A DNA stretch of 27,170 nt from a virus, in the IMG/VR virus record IMGVR_UViG_3300027721_000065, positions 1-27,170 of that record. The stretch is one strand, 5' to 3'. The translations under genes and the position numbers were made by a program. A model generated the notes under the pieces. It saw nothing but the letters and a program-made list of their open reading frames with translations. It was not told where the DNA came from and ran no database searches. Positions 22,808-27,170 of this stretch are shown one piece after another; position 1 is the stretch's first letter; every line of letters starts with the position of its first letter.

Positions 22808-23418
22808 AAGCGTTCGTAAAATTTAGTCATGTCGGTTCTTCCGTTCCCGTGTATAAATAGCGGCATCGTACCCGTTACATTGTTTTGCAGTCGATCGTAA
22901 ACGAATGAGAAATCTCCCTCCTCCTCGAATGCGATGGATTGAAAGTTCACGCAATTCGAATCTATTCCAACGCCTTGCCCGCAAGCGCGATCCGTGTACC
23001 AAATTTGATCATTGTCGGCGTCCTTCCACGGGAATAGATCGACAAGTTGCAAAAACGTTTTTGAGTTCCCGTATATCTGTCCGGAGTTGGGATACCTCCA
23101 CGGCGTACCGTACTCAAAGAAATGCGCCTTTTCGGGATGCGGGAAACATTGCTTTTCGCCGGAGATAATTACCCCGCTATCCGTCAACTTAACGAAATCA
23201 CGCGGCGGAGCGATGCAGTACGTGTCGAAGGCGTCCATGAGGATAAATTCCTTATCGCCGCTTTGCCGGAGATACTTTGCGAGTTCGCTGATCTTGTACC
23301 CAAGTCCCCGGAACGGTTCGACGATCTCGACGTAATCCCAACCGTGACGGCGTAAGGATTCCGTAAGTTTAAGTTGTCCGGGGTGATTCGGGTTGTCGCT
23401 GATTATGATAACTTTCAT
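22804..23418 (-). CDS. PLOD / procollagen galactosyltransferase-like glycosyltransferase
   Basis: A 204-aa product from ATG 23418 (MKVIIISDNPN), overlapping the previous stop as ATGA; the longer open frame upstream is inside the GT2 gene. The order of motifs matches the glycosyltransferase domain of lysyl hydroxylases (PLOD): GLGYKISELAKYL (38-50), ILMDAFDTYC (59-68, acidic metal-binding pair D62/D65), IISGEKQCFPHP (84-95), YPNSGQIYG (109-117), DNDQIWYTD (135-143) and FIHGNG (188-193). In eukaryotes and giant viruses such domains glycosylate hydroxylysine of collagen-like proteins. It is compact, apparently complete, and encoded beside other glycosyltransferases. The acceptor here is unknown. 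Confidence 0.8.
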   Translation of the reverse strand: MKVIIISDNPNHPGQLKLTESLRRHGWDYVEIVEPFRGLGYKISELAKYLRQSGDKEFILMDAFDTYCIAPPRDFVKLTDSGVIISGEKQCFPHPEKAHFFEYGTPWRYPNSGQIYGNSKTFLQLVDLFPWKDADNDQIWYTDRACGQGVGIDSNCVNFQSIAFEEEGDFSFVYDRLQNNVTGTMPLFIHGNGRTDMTKFYERL

Positions 23419-24209
23419 GCGTTGAACGGGTTGTAATAAATTGGACGGGATCCGTTGCGGTACTCCCGAGAAATCCGGATCACCTCTTGCGTGACCTCGG
23501 ACGAATGATCCTCTTTCCACTTTTGGTATGGGGTATCACCCGGATCTATGTGATCGATTTCGATGTGCGGGAGGAACACCGACCAATATCCCGCGGTCGC
23601 GGCACGATGTGCTGCGAGTACGTCATCGTACCCGTAAAGCGAAGGTTGATATAAATACCCGATCTTGTCGAGGAATGCGGAGTTATACATTTGGCACGTA
23701 CCCATGACATGAAAAACGCGCTCTCCAACTATCCACCTTTCCCCGGCTTTGTGCGGTAGCATGAATAGCGTGGAGCGTAAATCCGGTTGCTCATGTTCTG
23801 GGTGTTCCCAACAATCCTTACGTTTCAGTCCGCATATCCCAATTTTCGGTTCGCGTTCGATGGCATCACGCAGTTGATCAATCCATTTTAGATCGTGGAT
23901 GAATACGTCGTTATCCATCTTCACGCAATGTTGGCCGGGTTGGCGATACCTCCATGCCTTGTTAATTGCCTCCGCCGTTCCTATGTTCTTTTCGTTCGTG
24001 ATCAGGACAACGCGGGGATGATCGGATGCCTCGCGGAGATATTGGCGCGTTTTGCTGCAAGTCGAGGCGTTATCGATTATGTAAAGTTCATGGATGCATC
24101 CGGTACGATCAATCGACTGCAATACCTGATCGATGCAGCGCATTGTAAATTCTGCCCGTTTATTCTCCGGCGAATCATGGACGGCCATGCCGATTAAAAC
24201 TGATTTCAT
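23415..24209 (-). CDS. Glycosyltransferase family 2
   Basis: A 264-aa product from ATG 24209, coupled by ATGA to the GT4-like gene. It shows the GT-A, GT2 pattern: an early VLIGMAVHDSPENK, IIDNAS (44-49), NIGTAEAINKAW (75-86), the DXD-type KMDNDV (97-102) and a later YGYDDVLAAHRAATAGYWSV with HIEIDHID. It would transfer a sugar from a nucleotide-sugar donor with metal help. It is soluble with no membrane segment. It belongs to the operon with the GT4-like, PLOD-like and methyltransferase genes. Confidence 0.85.
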   Translation of the reverse strand: MKSVLIGMAVHDSPENKRAEFTMRCIDQVLQSIDRTGCIHELYIIDNASTCSKTRQYLREASDHPRVVLITNEKNIGTAEAINKAWRYRQPGQHCVKMDNDVFIHDLKWIDQLRDAIEREPKIGICGLKRKDCWEHPEHEQPDLRSTLFMLPHKAGERWIVGERVFHVMGTCQMYNSAFLDKIGYLYQPSLYGYDDVLAAHRAATAGYWSVFLPHIEIDHIDPGDTPYQKWKEDHSSEVTQEVIRISREYRNGSRPIYYNPFNA

Positions 24210-25246
24210 TTGATTAGGGTTTGATAAAGTTCTTTCCGAGTGACGTTCCATTTTTTGAGGTCGTGATTCTCCCGGCACCACTCGCCGTTGGCCTCGCCCA
24301 TATCGAATCGATATTGCGCATCCTTTGCGAGATTCCGGAATGTATGGTACCAATCTTGTTGGCGGTCGATCTTCAAGGCGTGCGGACAATCATCGTATGG
24401 CGGAACGTTGGACACGATGATCGGGATATTTTTCACTCCGGCCTCCAATACTTTTATATTGGATTTGCACGAATTGAAAAGCGACGGAACCAATGGCGCT
24501 ACCGCAATGTCCGCTTCCGCATAAAACGCCATGTATTGGTCGGGCGGGAGTGGTGCGCGGACGTATCCCTCCATGCTGAACCCGCAAAGGTAGTCAGAAA
24601 TCATGCGATGCCATATCGGAGTTACTCGCGGATTTGAATCGTCATACCCGGCCATGATCATAAACAACCGATCCCGTAGCCACGTATCTGACGCGATGCG
24701 CTTTATGGGATTTTGCAATAGTGCGACATCACGTTCGTGGGTGATCCCTCCGGCATATAATACTCGGAGCCGTTTCGTATCCTCGAAGATTCCGTCCTTA
24801 TGAATCCCGGCCACCTTCTGCATCGTGAACTGATCCTCGCCATACGGCAAGGCGTTGGGGAGTATCTCGCAATTCGGATTGTGCAGCAACACCGCACGGC
24901 GGAGGCGTTCGTGTGTGACGGTGACCAGATCGGCGGCCTCGATGTGATCGACAACGACGGCGGAAGGGAACCCGGCGGCGAGGATATGCCACGGATCCAA
25001 TTTCCAATAATCGTCGATGTCGACGATCATTTTGAAACCATACTTTGCCCGTAGGTCGAGTAACGTTTGCAATTCAACTCCCGGGATGTAACGGTTGAAC
25101 ATTACGATGTCAAAGCCGCGTTCGAGTACCTCATCATTGATGAAATCCGTGAATAGGACATACACCCCCGGCATCTTTGAAAGCGGTAACATGACGCGGT
25201 GGTAACCGACGCCGGACATTGGTTGAGTGACGGCAAGGATCCTCAT
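24206..25246 (-). CDS. Glycosyltransferase (GT-B fold, GT4-like)
   Basis: A 346-aa product; ATG 25246 overlaps the previous TGA. N-terminal Rossmann half begins RILAVTQPMSGVGYHRVMLP, with VDIDDYW (75-81) as in many phage GT4-like enzymes; C-terminal half has RVLYAGGITHERDV (161-174) and the donor-binding NSCKSNIKVLEAG (258-270; E269), then PIIVSNVPPYDDC. It is the first enzyme of the four-gene glycan cluster. No transmembrane part is visible, so action is cytoplasmic. Substrate unknown. Confidence 0.85.
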   Translation of the reverse strand: MRILAVTQPMSGVGYHRVMLPLSKMPGVYVLFTDFINDEVLERGFDIVMFNRYIPGVELQTLLDLRAKYGFKMIVDIDDYWKLDPWHILAAGFPSAVVVDHIEAADLVTVTHERLRRAVLLHNPNCEILPNALPYGEDQFTMQKVAGIHKDGIFEDTKRLRVLYAGGITHERDVALLQNPIKRIASDTWLRDRLFMIMAGYDDSNPRVTPIWHRMISDYLCGFSMEGYVRAPLPPDQYMAFYAEADIAVAPLVPSLFNSCKSNIKVLEAGVKNIPIIVSNVPPYDDCPHALKIDRQQDWYHTFRNLAKDAQYRFDMGEANGEWCRENHDLKKWNVTRKELYQTLIK

Positions 25247-25620
25247 TTCTTCTTTTTAGGGCGACCCGCTTTTTTCTTGATCGGCGCATCTATTACCGTA
25301 TCGCCGCGCTGCACGGTGATGGTATCGAGATCGTCCGGGAAAACGAATTGTGCGGCCACGTTTGCCGCTCCGGCTTGAAGTGATAACATTTCCTCATCCC
25401 GAATGCCATCATACCACGCGCCCAACTTTGTGACCATATCGATCACGCATTCGCTGCACCACGGAGTCAGGACATACCCGGGTTGAACGTACTTCACAAA
25501 TATCGCGTTGAAACGATCCATTACCCACGGCGAAAATCCGTGAAGGAATTTCATTTTAGCTTGCTCAAAATATACTTTGTGCGCGTCGAGGAAACCTCGA
25601 TCATCTTGCGTCAAAATCAT
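25243..25620 (-). CDS. Conserved phage protein of unknown function with basic tail
   Basis: A 125-aa product; ATG 25620, TGA overlapping the GT4-like ATG. The pattern FLDAHKVYFEQAKMKFLHGF, then VKYVQPGYVL and WCSECVIDMVTKLGAWYD, recurs in Bacteroidota phages; the C..C pair could bind metal. The C-terminus (KKKAGRPKKKK) contains a GRP core like an AT-hook and is very basic, suggesting nucleic-acid contact. It overlaps the upstream membrane gene by 20 bp. Confidence 0.6.
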   Translation of the reverse strand: MILTQDDRGFLDAHKVYFEQAKMKFLHGFSPWVMDRFNAIFVKYVQPGYVLTPWCSECVIDMVTKLGAWYDGIRDEEMLSLQAGAANVAAQFVFPDDLDTITVQRGDTVIDAPIKKKAGRPKKKK

Positions 25621-25861
25621 GATTGCGGTTTTTAAGATTGTTCATCATGTTGTTGAATAACCACGCCACCACGGGAGATCCGAAAACGATGGCGACCGCT
25701 TCGGATACCCAATCGGGCGTGAAATATAGGGCGGCGGATATGTACACGGGCAAACAAACAACGCAACCGAATGGACGGGCGGGGAGTTTCCATTTTTGAG
25801 GTAGTCCAGAAAGCGTGGCGAACCAAAACGTAAATAATGCGGAGGCAACTATTGTCATCAT
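25601..25861 (-). CDS. Small membrane protein with CxxC motif
   Basis: An 86-aa product from ATG 25861. Hydrophobic segments at residues about 2-19, 31-48 (CVVCLPVYISAALYF) and 52-71 (VSEAVAIVFGSPVVAWLF) suggest two or three membrane passes. A CVVC motif follows PFG. Function unknown; small CxxC membrane proteins beside such genes occur in Bacteroidota phages. Both ends overlap neighbours (ATGA upstream, 20 bp downstream). Confidence 0.6.
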   Translation of the reverse strand: MMTIVASALFTFWFATLSGLPQKWKLPARPFGCVVCLPVYISAALYFTPDWVSEAVAIVFGSPVVAWLFNNMMNNLKNRNHDFDAR

Positions 25862-26085
25862 TTGCCGAAGGTTTCGTTGTAGTATTGTTGTACTATATCA
25901 TCATGATCGGTTTCTAAACGCATAGGTTCTTCAGTTGAAATCTTGCTCATCCAATGCAACAGACCAATCAACTGCCATAACTCCATTTGCTTTGCTTGTT
26001 GATACGCATCGAACGCGTATTTCGTCGATGTCCATTCAACCGGAATTTGCTCAAATAACCAATCGACTGCTGTTTGCTCTGCCAT
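25858..26085 (-). CDS. Small protein of the TAVEWL type
   Basis: A 75-aa product, ATG 26085. MAEQTAVDWLFEQIPVEWTS then AYQQAKQMELWQLIGLLHW resembles the 58-aa protein at 17647-17823: AVxWL in helix one and QA.QME/QLE in helix two. The C-terminus is acidic. No function known; the two may be distant paralogues. Confidence 0.6.
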   Translation of the reverse strand: MAEQTAVDWLFEQIPVEWTSTKYAFDAYQQAKQMELWQLIGLLHWMSKISTEEPMRLETDHDDIVQQYYNETFGK

Positions 26086-26095
26086 GTGTTTCGTT

Positions 26096-26773
26096 TTATG
26101 TGTTTCGTGTTAAAATGATTCGCAGATCCGACATTCTCCGAAATGCCGGACGATTCTTTATCGCCTCGGATATCCCATCTTGCATCGCCTCGAGTTCATC
26201 GCACACCTCGTCCGTGTTGGCGTCCCGTCCGACGGCGATTTCCACCGTGAGCCGGGCGCGAATGATGCGCGTCGGTTTCTCGCCTTGTTTTATATCCTTT
26301 GCCAATGTTCGTTTCGTTTTTTTGATCGTCTTAAAAAGTGATCGGTAAGGGATCCCGGTTTCGCGTGAAATCTTTGCCACGTTCCGTCCGTTCTCGGAGT
26401 ATATCTCGATTAGTTTACGTTCGTACCAATGCAACCCGGAAAGATGCCCTTCGATCGATTTCTCCGCCCCTTCCGCGCCCTCATCCGGTATTCGCTCACC
26501 AATATCCCCCAATTCCTCAAACCCCCGCCGGAATCGATTGTAAAATGTCGATCGATCCGACTTGATCATGTTTAGCATCGTTCGAACGATGTAGTACCTT
26601 AACCATCCTTCCCGGTGGCGTTGGATCAGCAACGCCTCATCCATTTCAGCCAACACCAAAAAAATCTCTTGTCGCAGATCGTCGCGGAGTTCCGGCGGAT
26701 CCATTTTACCAATCGCGGCGGAAATATCCGGATCGGCATACATCATCCGGAGTATTTCATCCCGTGACGCCAC
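26096..26773 (-). CDS. Sigma-factor-like transcription protein
   Basis: A 225-aa product from GTG 26773 (17 bp overlap with the nuclease gene); ATG at 26746 is an alternative. Residues 29-43 (LRDDLRQEIFLVLAE) and 57-71 (WLRYYIVRTMLNMIK) resemble sigma region 2, and residues 116-155 (WYERKLIEIYSENGRNVAKI, then SRETGIPYRSLFKTIKKTKR) hold a helix-turn-helix like region 4. A further 70 residues follow (IIRARLTVEIAVGRD...). Proteins of this layout in Bacteroidota phages are usually annotated as sigma-70-like. It may direct host RNA polymerase to phage promoters. Lack of a clear -10-binding set of aromatic residues makes sigma activity uncertain. Confidence 0.65.
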   Translation of the reverse strand: MASRDEILRMMYADPDISAAIGKMDPPELRDDLRQEIFLVLAEMDEALLIQRHREGWLRYYIVRTMLNMIKSDRSTFYNRFRRGFEELGDIGERIPDEGAEGAEKSIEGHLSGLHWYERKLIEIYSENGRNVAKISRETGIPYRSLFKTIKKTKRTLAKDIKQGEKPTRIIRARLTVEIAVGRDANTDEVCDELEAMQDGISEAIKNRPAFRRMSDLRIILTRNT

Positions 26774-27137
26774 GGTAATCCTCCCATTTTTGGACGTTCG
26801 GTTGCCCGTCTAATTCCCGCACTATATACACCCGGCATTCCCGTGCCGCCGCTCCATTCATGAAATCGACTTGATCTTGCGATAACCGATCGCCCGTCGT
26901 CTTGATCTCCGCATAAACCGCCCGACCTTCGAGATCGTGTCCGATGATGTCCGGAACTCCTTTCATCCCGATGAACTTACGACCGCGTGTTGCGTGGTTA
27001 TTTTGACGCCAGACCGTGCATCCCCAAGCGTTCAACACCCGGAGCGCGTACGTAGTCAGTTCACCCGCCGTCAGGTGACGCGGCGCAAAGTTGGTCGACG
27101 AGGTAGATGATTTTCGCGGCTTTGATTCGACGCTCAT
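26757..27137 (-). CDS. VRR-NUC domain nuclease
   Basis: A 126-aa frame from ATG 27137. Conserved residues: E26 in an early helix (GELTTYALRVL), GVPDIIG (60-66, D63), EIKT (77-80, E77/K79) and LSQDQVDFM (85-93, Q88), the PD-(D/E)XK VRR-NUC arrangement used by phage Holliday-junction-type or structure-specific nucleases. The domain begins at about residue 22; the first 20 residues are Ser/Arg/Thr-rich and overlap another frame (see 27061-27170). No other start codon of the usual type is available downstream before E26, so the ATG is kept. The protein would process recombination or replication intermediates. Confidence 0.8.
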   Translation of the reverse strand: MSVESKPRKSSTSSTNFAPRHLTAGELTTYALRVLNAWGCTVWRQNNHATRGRKFIGMKGVPDIIGHDLEGRAVYAEIKTTGDRLSQDQVDFMNGAAARECRVYIVRELDGQPNVQKWEDYRGVTG

Positions 27138-27170
27138 GTTCTTCGGTGTATTTTTTCGCCTCGTCCCAAA
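27061..27170 (-). CDS. C-terminus of an upstream gene (partial, off right edge)
   Basis: A frame open from the window edge ends at TGA 27061-27063 and encodes WDEAKKYTEEHERRIKAAKI then IYLVDQLCAASPDGG (35 residues). It has good helical, charged composition, unlike the overlapping N-terminus of the nuclease gene. It overlaps that gene by 77 bp. Function cannot be told. Confidence 0.5.
   Translation of the reverse strand, partial: WDEAKKYTEEHERRIKAAKIIYLVDQLCAASPDGG

Noticed and set aside
1-27170. CRISPR array, tRNA genes, integrase or attachment sites
   Set aside because: No spaced short repeats, cloverleaf-like sequence or recombinase motifs were recognised by reading; a tRNA scan would be needed to exclude tRNAs fully.
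1-27170. Frequent GATC/TCGA tetramers as a possible methylation target
   Set aside because: They seem common by eye, but I did not count them against expectation, and the methyltransferase specificity cannot be read from sequence.

Overview
This window is a continuous piece of a tailed-phage genome (free phage or prophage; no integrase or attachment site is visible). Every credible gene lies on the minus strand, so the genetic map reads from right (27170) to left (1). Several things point to a Bacteroidota host: a TAnnTTTG-type promoter with an upstream TTTG at 19937-19969, starts that generally lack Shine-Dalgarno sequences and sit behind A-rich leaders, signal peptides of the A|Q type, and structural proteins that resemble families I know mainly from Bacteroidota phages. 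Genes are packed tightly, very often with a 4-bp ATGA stop/start overlap. The bulk is about half GC; a few islands are much more AT-rich.

In transcription order, the right arm (27170-22053) holds a partial unknown gene, a VRR-NUC nuclease, a sigma-factor-like protein, three small proteins, then three glycosyltransferases (GT4-like, GT2, procollagen/PLOD-like) and a SAM-dependent methyltransferase, these four joined by ATGA overlaps. Next is a disturbed region (22118-20378): a 21-codon remnant of a ParB-like gene start, an AT-rich HNH/AP2-type homing endonuclease, and a mosaic ParB-domain/DNA adenine methyltransferase.

The middle (20357-17647) is the packaging module: small terminase, a self-contained AT-rich 'moron' (promoter, 68-aa gene, terminator), a 115-aa protein, a DUF3310 protein and the large terminase. 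It continues into tail genes (17650-10797): a probable tail assembly chaperone with a T9 slippery run and a -1 frame extension, a 230-aa tail protein, two large tail/baseplate proteins and the tape measure protein.

The left arm (10778-1) carries head and remaining virion genes in an unusual order: XkdF-like protease, Ig-like protein, C1q-like jelly-roll protein, an exported protein, a holin-like protein, scaffold, major capsid, putative tail tube, an unknown structural gene, portal with an extended C-terminus, connector, a small overlapping gene, a putative tail terminator, a fibre-associated protein and a tail fibre that runs off the left edge. Two hairpins after the capsid and tail-tube genes could divide this long operon.

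The most unusual points are the homing-endonuclease scar with a mosaic methyltransferase, the likely programmed frameshift in the chaperone, the PLOD-like glycosyltransferase cluster, the moron cassette and the permuted head/tail order. All family assignments are by reading the translated sequence; no database search was run.
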